Below, piece after piece: positions 12,341-23,708 of a stretch of DNA of 64,000 bases. The notes under the pieces are model-generated. The model saw nothing but the letters and a program-made list of their open reading frames with translations, made no database searches and was not told where the DNA came from. Source of the stretch: Alentia gelatinosa (Eukaryota; Annelida; Polychaeta; Phyllodocida; Polynoidae); NCBI GenBank assembly GCA_950022655.1, contig OX465583.1:33197360-33261359 (forward strand), written 5' to 3'. Position numbers and translations under genes: made by a program. Every line of letters begins with the position of its first letter. The first letter of the stretch is position 1.

Positions 12341-13400
12341 TTGCCAAATTGCGTTAAGCGCTCCCGTGAGAACGTCACAGGTAAATTATACCGACACAAT
12401 GTGCATGACTGGCGGCGAGCGTATCGCTGGAGCCGTGCGTCATTATTTCCTGTCACCATGGAAACAGAGTGAATCCCTCCGAGCAGAGAAAAGAAGAAGA
12501 AGCGTCGCCGTCGTCGGAGGAAATGGCCGGGAATGGCGACATGACAGTCGTGTTAAACTCGAGTTAAGCGAGCATGATGTGGTTAGTGTGGCCCAGTGAC
12601 CTCGAATGAAGCTACAGTAAGTGGGGTTTTTAACGAGGTGGCTTTGATTAGCGCCATGGTAACGTTCATCAAGGCGAGAACTTGTTCAAGTGTCTAAAAT
12701 CCCCCGATGACCCGCCGAGCGAGCAGCTCCACTCCAGTCGTGTGCGACTCGGCGCCGGCGGTAACGTCAGCTTGCTGTTTTATTCGCCAGCACGCGACGC
12801 CCAGCGCTTCATGTGCAAATCAGGACTGAAACCCTTTACCGGCCACGTCGACGTTTGCCTGGCGCCTTGTCAGAGTGAATAACGCAGCGGAGGTTTTCGC
12901 TCCGGCGAGGATTAGCTCCAGCCGGCCGTGAATAGCCGCGCGCCCGTCCGGCGGGCCCACCTCCCCGCCGACATGACCGTCCTACCAAGCAACCGGTCGG
13001 CCGGGCTTTACGACCCGCCGGGCCGCCACCAATCCCCGCCCGATACAAAGCCCTTTTCATGGCACGGGCGATCGCCCATGCGCGCATGGCCCTTTTCTGT
13101 GTGGTCATGTCGACTCCAGGTCTCCTGACCCCACCCCCTCCCTTCCCCGCACTCTCCCTGCAGAGGTTTACTACTTGCTATGTGAGATGGGTGGACCGCA
13201 GGGGCGCGAAGATTCTGTATGGAGAATGTAGCTTGGGCACCTTGTCACGTGCGCACCAGGTCATGCGCAGCGCGCCTTTAGCAGAGGCCCCCCGTACATG
13301 ATGCGACCTCACGTTCGCCGCTAGGGGTCGCCACGGGAGCTGCCTGGATTTCACTCTCCATACAGTTTCTCCGGCCATATCCTATATGATGGAAAAAGCC
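12340..13400. promoter_or_regulatory. CpG island, candidate promoter or enhancer
   Basis: This is the longest CpG-rich block in the window (densest at 12880-13060), flanked by AT-rich DNA. It contains a perfect RFX X-box at 12452. At 12653-12661 CATGGTAAC is a perfect half of such a site. ATGTGCAAATC at 12810 resembles an octamer site. Several frames on both strands stay open because CpG-rich DNA has few stops. None has a domain. A first exon in this island is possible but not demonstrable. Confidence 0.35.
12452..12465 (+). promoter_or_regulatory. Perfect RFX X-box
   Basis: GTCACCATGGAAAC satisfies all 14 positions of GTHNYYATRRNAAC, the site bound by RFX winged-helix factors. It sits at the start of the CpG island, a typical position for a promoter-proximal X-box. 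Under uniform base use about 0.4 perfect matches are expected in the window, so the match is suggestive only. Confidence 0.35.
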
Positions 13401-14149
13401 ACACCTCTGTTAGGAGTGTGCCTCGATCTGTGAGGGAACTAGGTCAGGGAAGGCGGGATCCGAGCGACTCCTTCAGTTAGAGATGCCCGCTCAGGTGCGA
13501 CTTGCAAATGATAGGACACAGGTCCTGTGATGTATGGGTACTCTGGTCGTATTTGATCCTAATCGAGAAATAATCCGTAACGCGAGGAGAGCTAGAAACA
13601 GATTGCATCAAAGGACAATCCGAAGAAGCCATCTTTTGGCGGCCTCCTTCTATGGCCTACTTATCCTAGTTTGACCGTTTGGTGAGGCCAAGTACTCTGT
13701 TATAGCACGGAGATAATTGCAGTTGTGATGCTATTTATACTAGGGCCTTGACAATACATAAAGGGGAATGGCCGTATAGAGCACTTATGCCAGAATCAAT
13801 GAACAATCTGGTCGCCTAATTAAGAAGGAGGCTTACCTAACAATGCTCATCTTATGCGGTACAAAGGACCCTATCTAAGGACAGGACACAAAGACACCCT
13901 GCTGGCCGACATACTCTGACCGACCCATCTGTCCAACCTGCCTGTGGCACATACCTTTATACAACAAAGGAAAGGTTCATTGGTAATGCATATGACATGT
14001 TAGGTTATGTAGAAAAGGATAATTAGATAATACATAGTGACATGCAACACATATGACACAATCATGACATCTTATTTTAGCTTATTTTTTTAGGTACTAT
14101 CCAGTATGACTTGGAAAAGTAGTACAAACCATAGCAGTCTGATAACAGT
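13400..14149. other. Non-coding stretch
   Basis: Nothing recognised. Composition returns to AT-rich after the CpG island, with scattered TAGG and CCTA words and no open frame worth reporting. Confidence 0.6.
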
Positions 14150-14192
14150 CACTTACAATTATTGGACGTTAACTCAACCAGACTAAACCAAG
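14150..14192 (+). repeat. SINE 3' tail fragment
   Basis: ACAATTATTGGACGTTAA, followed by TCAACCAGACTAAACCA, closely matches the tail of the element at 17512-17634. The element-specific hairpin upstream is only vaguely preserved (GCAGTCTGATAACAGTC). This is a 5'-truncated or decayed copy of the same SINE-like family. Such GGACGTTAA...AACCAAACC tails are common in mollusc repeats, as far as I know. Confidence 0.6.
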
Positions 14193-15230
14193 TTATTATC
14201 AAGTGTAGACAATTTTTATCTCTGTGAGTATTCATCAGATATAAGAACCCTATATGCAGCAGTTTGTTACTTTCATAGTTTGTTGGAAACGACATCGCAA
14301 AAAATAGTATTAACCTACAAATATCTATCTGAAACAAGGTGGGGGATGACAATATAAAACAATTCTATTACATATAACTTAACACATCCCTACTAATCAA
14401 AGCAGATACAATTTTGAAGATATGCAAAGAGTAGATAGGTAGCAAGTAAGCTGTTTCCACTTATCCAGGACAGGAGGGGCCTGGAGGTACAGAGGCGCGC
14501 GCTCACCCAGACACCCTGGAGGGACACTCTGTTGATAAACATCATTGCTGACAGGTGACTCTGACAGTTGGGACTCAAAGTTCTGTCTTTGTGACCAGGT
14601 AAAGATGTTGAGACTAAGCCCCAGGTGTGTGAGCGGGCCTGTATGGCCCTAGGGTGAGCTAGGTGACTTGTTGACCTCTCTGCTTGGTTCAGTACTTCGC
14701 TGTGTAAAAGTTAGTCTATTTATATATAATCCATATGGAAAGTGGAAGTAAAACCAGGAAAATGGAAAATGAAACTGTGCTTTGCAAGGGATGAAGGTCA
14801 GAAGGTTATGTATGAAATGTAGACTTAGTCAAGACAATTACCTTCCTAAATACTTGGCATATGACATCTAACTGAGATGACTGAGTGATAACTCAATGAA
14901 AGATATGTTCTTTAAATGACAATCTGAAAGTCATCGAATCCTAGTGAAATTTCTAGTGGAAAAATTGTTGTTATGAGGCGTTTAATACCTCGCAATTATT
15001 CCATACACTAGATCAAATTTCGTCCTGTACATCAAGCCACTACATTGACTTTCTTGCAGAGCACACAAAAGGCGTTGTAAACTACAAGAGGGAGAGACCT
15101 CTGCGTGTTTACAACCCACTCCCACTACTTCAACACCGACAGGAGAAAAATAGTCGAAATATGAAGAAGATCGATTGAAATTGAAACCTTGAGGCGGGGA
15201 CATTTTTCAAGGCATAGAAATAGAGTGCAG
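14193..15230. other. AT-rich non-coding stretch
   Basis: At 14795-14808 two AGGTCA-like half-sites (AGGTCA and AGGTTA) are separated by 2 bp, a DR2-like arrangement. No gene or repeat was recognised otherwise. Confidence 0.55.
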
Positions 15231-15238
15231 GCCTTAGT

Positions 15239-15631
15239 GTGGCAGTGAGACAGAGTGGTGCAGGGAGGAGAGAGAGGACCCTCCCGTCCTTTGACACGTG
15301 CACGCTGCGGCCACTCGGCGCGCGGGACCGGTGCCTGGTTACCCTCGCTCAGGGTCAGGGGTCAGGCTCGGGTAGCACTTTGTGCTGCTGGTCGCCGATT
15401 CAGGTGACCGCGCCGTTTGTGTCTATGGTCACGTGGTGTTTACTGAGGGTCACGTGGTGTAGACTCTACCTGGCCATCAACATGGCACCCGAACCGCGAA
15501 CTGCCTCGATAGACAGGAGTGCCTGGAGCACCACCAACTGTGCTCCTCCTGTGTTTATGGATGAGGGAGGGGGGGGGGGGTCTGAGATAACCACAGAGGA
15601 CTGTAGGTGGTTACCACATTTATCTAAATAA
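15239..15631 (+). other. GC-richer block with unassigned 130-codon frame and G tract
   Basis: The plus-strand frame runs through a locally GC-rich block and a poly-G tract (15569-15580) that would encode Gly residues. There is no domain, signal peptide or splice support. TCACGTGGTG appears twice (about 15429 and 15450), giving two TCACGTGG E-box words 21 bp apart. I regard the frame as chance and the block as possible regulatory DNA. Confidence 0.2.
15569..15580 (+). repeat. Poly-G tract, 12 nt
   Basis: An uninterrupted run of 12 G. It is one of six G or C homopolymers of 12 nt or more in the window. Confidence 0.95.
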
Positions 15632-15821
15632 ACGATAGAATTGCGGCATTATTCTGAATATATGTACGTACATGTATACATATTAGTAGTAGATGAAGGA
15701 GAACTATAGCAAAAGTGCCCATGATGAAATGCCCGTGCAAGTATAACATCTAATGAAAAGAATATAATAAGAAACAGCTGGATCATTCTAACTGTTATTT
15801 GGCGTAGGGGTGGAGTATGAT

Positions 15822-15843
15822 GGGTGGGGGTGGGGGGGGGGGG
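15822..15843 (+). repeat. G-rich tract ending in 12 G
   Basis: GGGTGGGGGT is followed by 12 uninterrupted G. The G runs separated by single T could form a G-quadruplex in single-stranded DNA or RNA. Confidence 0.9.
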
Positions 15844-17500
15844 ATTCGCGTTTTAGTTGAGTTTGATAGAGTTTACGGTAGATGAACAACCAGCGTCATA
15901 TCACGGCGAAATCGACTCCATGAAATGATGCGACAATAAAGAGCAATGTAGTGTATCGGAGCGCGAGAGGAACCTACTCAGGCCAGGCAGTTCACAGCGC
16001 CACACTCTGTCCAATGCACCACGCCCTCCCCATCTTCCACCGCCGCCTTTACTTAATGAATATGATATTTAATTAGTCACGGTAGAAGGCACCCAGAGTC
16101 CGTCGTAAAGGCTGGATATTAAGCTCTAAATCCATACCACCCCACCTTTAGGCGCGTCCATGTACTCCCCCACCCTCGCACGTAAATCAGGAAGCGGTCA
16201 ATTTCCCACGCAATAACCAGCAGTCTTCACCCATATGCCCCTAGCACGCCAACGGCGCCCACATTGCATCAGAGCCCCCTCCATCAACATGCCACACTCC
16301 CGCCATCTAAAAGGGCGTAATCTCTGCCAGCAGGCATTGCCTGGACCCGAGGCCCTACGCTGAAACAGACACAAAGTACTGGGTCCTGCTACGGTCCTAT
16401 TGATAGGCCAGCGCGGACGGGGCACATTACGTCTGATTAAATGCCCACCGATTCGGTGGCTGCACACGGCAGTGCTTGCCCCACCGCGGGGCTAGCCGCA
16501 AAAAGGCAATGCACCCCGGACCCCCTCCCCTCCCGCCGTGTCTGTGTGCCAACCGTGAAATGCCCGGCCTGCCGTTACCATGGAGACTGGCTACTGAACC
16601 CACAGCAATTTCCAGGTATTTGTACAAGGCAGACGCACAGGTGGGTAGTGGGACCCGGTGGCTTTTATAATGGACGGGGTAGGGGAAGGGGACGGTTTGT
16701 CGTCCGCGTTTTGTTTCCGGATTGTATGGAGCAGAGATGTGACAGGCAGAATAGTGCTCTACCTGAGTGTGCTATTCGATGAAAGCACTCAGAAATAAAA
16801 AAAGATCACCTCGATGATAATACGGGAAGGTAAACTAACATGCTTTAATCACCTAATTGCTTCCCAACTAGTTCACCTGGATCTAGATGTATGCAAAGAG
16901 ATAGTCTTATCATGCATTATGGATTTACTGGCAGCGTTGACGCCAGTCAGGTGCCAAAACACATAAACCCTAGAACCTGGACGACAGATGTCATCAGTCC
17001 CAGTGAAAGCACCCACCTCCCACGAGCCACATGATACACGTGTAAATCATAGATCTGCGCACAGATTGCAGTCTGAACGCTCTACAAAGTCAATAAAAGG
17101 TCTAGGGGCTAGGCCTAGTCCAGGGGCCGGTTTGTGAAATTAATGCTGTTTTAGGGACTGGCCCAGGTATCAGGTGCAACAATTGTTCACAGGTAGTTTT
17201 CTATCACGATGTGTGGCTTGGGTAAAGGATATCACGTCTAGACAGCAGCACCTGTGTACTACCTGTACCATTGTGCCTAGTGTCCTTCAGTGGTGACAGC
17301 GAATGCATCAACCCAGACAGGTCTAGGCTCCTGTCCAATAGACGATGTATGACACTAGATTGCGGGTCATGGGAATAGGTGACTGATTCGTCTACAGTAC
17401 ATACATCGTACATTAGCGGTAACACAAATAATCAAATCGATTGTATGGTCCTTCTTTAAGATCAGATGAGGATAATTTGAAAGTACTTACCGAGACATCG
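15844..17500. other. Mixed non-coding stretch with a GC-rich middle
   Basis: 16200-16790 is richer in G+C and opens overlapping frames of 66-113 codons on both strands without domains. An X-box-like site, GTTACCATGGAGAC (13/14), is at 16574-16587. CCACCGATTCGGTGG near 16447 is a 15-bp palindrome. The rest is AT-rich with nothing recognised. Confidence 0.45.
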
Positions 17501-17511
17501 GATTGTTATGA

Positions 17512-17634
17512 GACTGCTGTGGAACCTTTGGACCGAGCCGGGAAGTGAGGTCCCGGGTTCGATTCTCGTCCTGGCCCCAAAGGTGTCACAGCAGTCCTAC
17601 AATTATTGGACGTTAAATCAACCAAACCCAATGC
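17512..17634 (+). mobile_element. Compact tRNA-like SINE with terminal hairpin
   Basis: Two arms, 17512-17531 and 17577-17596, are complementary at 18 of 20 positions (GACTGCTGTG against CACAGCAGTC). They enclose a 45-base loop holding a T-arm-like B box, GGGTTCGATTC (17555-17565). Directly downstream is the tail CAATTATTGGACGTTAA-TCAACCAAACCC (17600-17629). The layout is an RNA polymerase III B box in a closed hairpin plus a LINE-type 3' tail, as in a tRNA-derived SINE that has lost or rearranged its 5' half. No A box or target duplication could be identified by eye. Confidence 0.65.
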
Positions 17635-20540
17635 AACTTGCCCGGAAGAACATTGTGTACTCAATGAAAGCAACGGAAAGACGGCTGAACTAACACTCAC
17701 GTATATGAGGACAATATCCATCAATGAGTTCATAATTGTTAGAAGAAATGTAGTAGATGATAATAATGATAATAAGAATTTACGTTCCAGTCAGGGAAAA
17801 TAATGTGGAATGCACAGGTTGAGGAATGAAAAAACAAAACCTCCGAAAACTACTCTAAACTAACCATAAGAAGTCACTGAATGTACAAAATTTATCTTAA
17901 ATTCAATTTGAATCTCCTGAAAATAAACCCGATGTATGTGACTTTGAAAAAAGAACATTACATGGCCCATTGCAGAAGTTAAAGATTAAACCATGCCTCA
18001 CTTCATCTCATTACATTTTTTTGGGTCTAAAACTCTCTCTTTATTAGTTTATATTATTTTATATTATGTTATAATTTATATCATTACCACACTCATAAGC
18101 TGCACTCGAGTATAAGTTGTATAAGTATAAGGCAGGGAGATTGAAGCCATCAGTTGTGTTGTCTTGGTACGTTCATCCATGTTACTGGCTATTAAGAAGT
18201 TGTATGGCAATGCTAGACATTCATCAACTACAGACCCCAAATGGCAAACGTATTGTTAGTGACCTTATTGAAATGAAAGATTGTATTTCGGCGCGGCAGG
18301 TTGGTTTGTGTGTCCCAAGTACTTCCCATTCATACAGGCTATCAATACGAGCACATTTATCTCTGATAAATGACATGGATCAACTTTCCTGGCACAAAGA
18401 AGATTAGTGCTGTAGTTAATACAATTGATCATTGTCAGGGACCCTCATACTCAACATACTGCCTGAACAATCAGCGAATGGGGGCTTAATTTGGAAGATA
18501 CGTTCAGGCCAGGGTTCAGGCTGCATGTCAGGCCTAAAGGTGCTCAAAGTTTTCTGTTCACATGATTATCAAATTTGATTCATGATCATGAAAGTATTAT
18601 TTTCGGTATCATCTTCTGGAAAGTTACTCAGACATACCGTATGCATTTTTTTCGGTGATAGCTACTTGGAGATGCTTACACAGATCTGTATTGCTTAGGA
18701 GTAATGGATGTGGGTATATTTATACTATTCCTATGTGTATGATTACTATCACGCTCACGTACAAGACACATGAACACTATGATGGTATGACTCCGGTAGC
18801 GATTGTGAAAGCAACCACAATTCCATATAATCTTTGCTGAAATGCAGTCAACGACTCATTGAGCAATTAGTTGAGGATAATCATATTCCCCTAGGCATTC
18901 TGAAATACTTAATTCTATATTCCCCCACAGAGCATAAAATCCCATGATCTAGCACAGCTGGATCATTCCAATTAGTGATCGCCCGTCTACGGCGTAGTGT
19001 TCCTCTAAGCGGTCCTTATATCTTTTAATCTCTAATCCACTTTGCGGTCAGTCTCAGGTCAACCCGGATCCCGATTAAGGTTCGTGTCCCCGCACAACCT
19101 GCAAATTGGAATGTAGCCCTAGAGCGAATAGTGCTTTGATTGTAGTTCATCTCGTTATTTCAGCGAGGGTATGCTAAAGGAGGAGGGAGGGAAGGGGATA
19201 GGAGTAGGAGCGATTACGAAGTTGAGGTTACTTCTAGGGGTTCCTTAGGATCAAAATTTAGACAAAGGAATATATTCAAAACTACATGTGTATATTCTTT
19301 GGGCTTATCTCCTAGAACATGTTTTGATTAAGGTAAATGCAAAATGTGATGATGAGAATGAGTCGATTGTTAATAGATTACAAAATCTAGTACTATACCA
19401 CTTATGTGTGAAATAAAATGTACCTATATATGCCCTATGCTATGACCTTTGCAGATTCTCAGTAAAGTTTGACATATCTTTCACTTCAACTTTCTAAAGA
19501 ATGATAAAGATTTCCCAAAGAAAGTGCAAAATCCGTAATCGCCTGCTCAGACTTACGGCAATCATATTGCCTACTTTACCGTGGCAACTCAGACAATGGC
19601 AGTTTGGCCGCTTGGGGGCAGATCTGGCGATGACCAATTCCTTGGGTAAACACTGGTGACCGCTGCAAAGAAAACAGAAGAACGGTGAGGGGAGGGGAAG
19701 TGCTGTGTCGAGTCAGTTTACTGTGCCCCATTTTGATATTCACTGTAAAAGACATTACCAAGACTTTGCTTGATCAGAGTTTCTAGCATCTGCGTGAAGA
19801 TCAACAATTGACATTGTCCACGTCAAAAACGTCGTATTTACAAAGAACATTGGCTGAGGACAGCATACCTGTACTTGTTTTTCGTGGAAGAAATACAAAT
19901 ACATGTATAGCATTATAGGTTTCTTCCCCTCCTGTTATTAATATTCAACAATCATATACATTCTTTACACAGCTTCACAAATTTGTTCATGGATGTTCTA
20001 CGAAGGTTCACCTCAGTTGGCGTACCCATTGGCCTGAGTACGTACAGAACGGCATTGTATTTGTTGCTGTGGCCCTTGGCCTGGCTTCAGACTTGACGGG
20101 CGACCCAAATACATGCCCTGATGAACCGCCATTGTAAGATGGCGTGAGTGAGAGGAAGGTTATACAAATTCCCCTTCCGGTCATGGCCCTTGCTAGTGTA
20201 TTTCATTACTGAGCGATAATAAAGGCACACAATAAAGCTTTTAGTCGTTCTTCTACTTCACTGATGAGGGAACCCACTGTTGTTACACTGCCATCAGTTT
20301 ACACCCACCCCCTCCACCAGTGCTAGAGTTTCAAGGAATTTGAATGAAAGTCTAGTGATGACCAAAGAAGTAGAATTGCTTTGGTTAACGTTGGCCAATG
20401 TAGTGCACCGTTTGTAAATGGAAAGTACTATCTTTGTGCTTTTGTGTGCAGTATTGCTCCCGTCTCCTGATTTCAGATGTGGAAACCTGCCCTTCAAAAG
20501 TGGATATCATATAGATCCAGAATAAGGGAGACATCAGTGA
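17635..20540. other. AT-rich non-coding stretch
   Basis: No gene recognised. The 96-codon frame at 18117-18407 has no domain. A small purine-rich patch lies at 19180-19215. TACATGTA-type words occur near 19900. Confidence 0.6.
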
Positions 20541-20810
20541 CTGGGGATGGAGTCTTATTCTAGCTGCCATTTGGGAGCGCACATAAAAGTGTATATCAGT
20601 TCACAGGATAGGATGTCCCTGCTGCGCACGTTCACTGCGCATATTGCCCTGTGCAGCCTGAGGGACGCCGCAGCCGTGTTTGCTGGCCAAATAAAGAAGG
20701 TATATTCAGGCCGAATTAAGCAGCATTATTCATCGTTTGGCCGTGCAGCGCCCCCTAGCGCCCTCTACGCCCCCTGGTGGTAGCGTCCATCACCACACAC
20801 TTGACACAGA
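20540..20810. promoter_or_regulatory. Base-balanced block ending in CTCF-like pair
   Basis: The block differs from its AT-rich flanks and ends in two insulator-type words. It holds TGGCCAAATAAAG and the palindromic CTGCGCACG...CTGCGCAT pair. Function is inferred from the CTCF-like sites listed separately. Confidence 0.3.
20747..20780 (-). promoter_or_regulatory. Two CTCF-like sites in tandem
   Basis: GCCCCCTGGTGG at 20769-20780 is the exact complement of CCACCAGGGGGC, the core bound by CTCF. The surrounding 14-mer matches CCASYAGRKGGCRS at 13 positions. Just upstream AGCGCCCCCTAGCG (20747-20760) is a second, weaker match in the same orientation. Bilaterian CTCF proteins share this core specificity. 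Binding here is a prediction only. Confidence 0.45.
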
Positions 20811-21590
20811 AAGTGGGCTTTCAATCTGCATAGAGAAGTCCCACTTTGTAAGGACTTACTCTGACTTCTGTAGGGGAGCTCCCTTCTGTCAGTGTGTGGA
20901 GTGTCCAAGATCGGGAGTTATCAAAACAAGGTGGTCAGATGCTCTCAGTTTTTTTCAGATTAAAGTGTCCTCTGATCAGTCAAGTATAACGAACAAGGTG
21001 CGATAGTGACTAAATTTAAAAGAAAATAAACAAGAGAAGAATAATAAAGTTCGTAATTGAATACGACCTGAGGATCGTCAGAGGTAATGGGGGATCCCAA
21101 AACTGCCTCATTCGAAATAAGTCAAGCGTCCCTTCTAATCCCGTTTGAAAGAGATTTAAATGAGTTCAGACGTACCCGTCAAAATGGCCACTGGGGATCC
21201 TTTCTCCCACCTTTACTGCCCTAAATGTATTGCACCCCTCACTCGGAGCACGAGAAGAATGTAGGGTCAGTTGATTCATAGTGTTGGATGGCCAGGTACC
21301 GTGGTAGTTACATCCTCGGGTGTCAATAGTTAGTAACTCTTAAATACCTTCACTGAAAGAGTGGGCATCATTGAGAGAACTGTTCTTGACCTTCTGGCTT
21401 CGTTATTCTTCATGACATATGTAAGCAATCCACGGTTCATACTAGTAGTAGTAGAACTGAGTGTGGGATATTATAGAATGGGTTCTGTAGTGTTGTAGAC
21501 ATCTACAACTAGTTCAGATCTCGAGCTACATCCCTAGGATAGTACCCACGTAATGCAGGTTATTCTTTCAATCAATTCCACGACTGACAA
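20811..21590. other. Non-coding stretch
   Basis: Nothing recognised beyond short domain-free frames. A TAGTAGTAG triplet run lies near 21444. Confidence 0.6.
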
Positions 21591-21860
21591 AACGTCCACT
21601 TGTTGGTCGCGCCCGGTCGGGTTTCGCCTCTCGGGTTTCGGGCCGTGTTTACACACGTCGGGCCCGGTCGGCCTGTATTTGTCGCGGCGTGGTCGTGTGT
21701 GAACACACTGCAGACGGGCGCCGATCCACCGGCTTCAGATCCCCGAGGGAAAAACCAACACCCGGTGTGCTCAGTATGTGACAAGCGCCAGTAAGTGGCC
21801 TGCTGTGGATATGAGAATTGGGATTTTTATTAGCTTTGCGCGGGCAAATAGTCCCGTCCA
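21590..21860. promoter_or_regulatory. CpG-rich island
   Basis: A sharp CpG-rich block with internal near-repeats (CGGGTTTCG twice at about 21618-21642, and GCCCGGTCGG at 21611 and 21662). Open frames on both strands overlap and lack domains. This is possible regulatory DNA or part of a GC-rich repeat. I cannot distinguish these. Confidence 0.3.
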
Positions 21861-22620
21861 ACTGCCCCGCTGTATAACTTAGTGCCGTATTTGCACTACG
21901 ACCAAACAGCCTTTTGTCTTAGTCAAGTGGCCTCAGTGGGCTTGGGTTTCTAGGTATCCCCGTTTCGGAAGACGTCGATGGTCTGAGATACCTACACTAC
22001 TATAAAAGCCAAGTGTAACTTGAGAGGAATTCACCAAATGGAGTATCTATATAGGGAACCAAAGTGAACCTCCAGTTCACACGAAGGTGGCAGATAATGT
22101 CCTCAAAACAGTATTACCGGGTATAGCTGAAAACAAGGTTTCCCTGTTGAAGCACTTGAGAATTAAAGCTAAGAGTTGATTTATCTGTCTCTTTTGCTAC
22201 TACTTAAGTGTCCTTTACTACGATCACATCCGAATGCGTCTTTCAATGAGTGGTGGTGAATATTGTTGAGTGTACTAAAATTATACATGTAAAGGATCAA
22301 AACAGCACTTCTGGATAAAACTAGAAATACGCATCAGTTCTGAAGAACTTGGGGTTTAAGGATAACCTAAAAGTTCCATTTGCTTCTACTAAAAAGTACC
22401 TCGCTGCGATGGCCTCTGAATGTGTTTTCAGATGATGAGACTTGCTTAGTACATTAACAAATATACATTTAAAACATAGGGGAATGGGGCTTAACATTTC
22501 GCATCACAAATGATCAAAGGTCTGAGTGCCTATTTAGGAAGTGTTGTTTTGAGCACGGGGCTCTGCGGCTTGCAGTGGGTTCACTCTGGCTCCCTTTATA
22601 GATTTGAGAACAGTTTTCAC
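21861..22620. other. AT-rich non-coding stretch
   Basis: Nothing recognised. Confidence 0.6.
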
Positions 22621-22930
22621 TTGCGGGTGATATATTAGGGCTCGGAGCGTGCCGGGTGTACACGTACACACCTCGCGGCTGTTCCGTCCTGTCTCTGTGA
22701 TGTATAGGTGCGGCGAGCCCGGGCAGCTGGTCGGGGATGCGGTGAGGATGACGGGGCGAGATCCCCGTGTCTGCCGTGGATCCCGGCAGATCCCTGGGAA
22801 CGGGCCAGGGGGGAGTGATCAGGGCTTCTAAGGCGTGATAACCAGGGGTTACAGCTATCTACCCTCGACCCCCGCACCCGATCCAATACCAACCCCTTCC
22901 GTATACTCACTCACCTGTCAACAGGGTCTA
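22620..22930. promoter_or_regulatory. Small CpG-rich island
   Basis: The block is CpG-rich. On the minus strand GACAG/GTGAGTGAGT around 22910-22922 is a good 5' splice-donor match, so a non-coding or short first exon on the minus strand is conceivable. No coding frame supports it. Confidence 0.25.
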
Positions 22931-23460
22931 TCACACTTATCTCACATCTACCAGCTCTATAACCTGCTTCAGATGTACTTTATATAGAATGTCAAATTGA
23001 AGGAAAAAACACAAGAAATATGATAGCAAATGATGGAGCAACTTGAGAAAGTAGCCGTCAGTGGTTAATTCTCCTAGGCGCAATAGAGTTATGTTGACCA
23101 TTTCAGTAAACTTGTACATGCACACATATATGTGAATATATTATGTTATGCATATTTAAAGATATTTTGCTATGTACATGCACGTATTCCTCTTTGACCC
23201 AAGGTTGTTTCCTTGAAGGTGTGTGCAGGCATAAATAAAGACATGCTATGTATACATACCTATAAAAGTATCTATATGTACATGTATATGATATACCCTA
23301 TAGTAATCATCATAATCCTAATGCTAAATTTGCACCAGTCTGGATTAGGTGAAGTCTGGATAGGCGTGGGACTATGTACCTGTGCTAGAATGATGAAAAC
23401 CCGTCCCGGACCTGTATACACTGACTTAACCTCCTGTTTGCGTGATGTTTCATAAAACAG
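22931..23460. other. AT-rich non-coding stretch
   Basis: A run of TACATGTA- and ATATATG-type words at 23110-23290. No gene recognised. Confidence 0.6.
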
Positions 23461-23528
23461 TTTTGACGTTTCCTGCCACTGCTCAGGTTCATAGGCCATA
23501 CGCATTTCCCCCTCAGGCCACGTCAGAC

Positions 23529-23543
23529 TGACCTTAGTGACCT
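23529..23543 (-). promoter_or_regulatory. DR3 nuclear-receptor element
   Basis: TGACCT-TAG-TGACCT is a perfect direct repeat of the nuclear-receptor half-site (AGGTCA on the minus strand) with 3-bp spacing. DR3 is the arrangement used by VDR-type heterodimers in vertebrates, and other receptors also use it. It lies 166 bp from the DR5 array. A further AGGTGACCC half-site lies at 23560. Confidence 0.5.
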
Positions 23544-23708
23544 GCTTTGCCAAAGAACAGGTGACCCTACACAGTGGACGCTCACTAAAGACGTGCTTAG
23601 AAACCCACCTCGAGTCCATCAGCGAACCCAAAAGCGACGCAACATGCAGGTATTTGTACCCTAAATGGACCTCCAGTTGGCTCAAACAATAGGCCGTGGA
23701 TCATGGGA

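Noticed and set aside
22910..22922. Minus-strand splice donor ACAG/GTGAGT, and a plus-strand GCAG/GTATGT near 45297
   Set aside because: Good donor words are frequent by chance, and no coding frame, acceptor partner or exon-like composition supports them.
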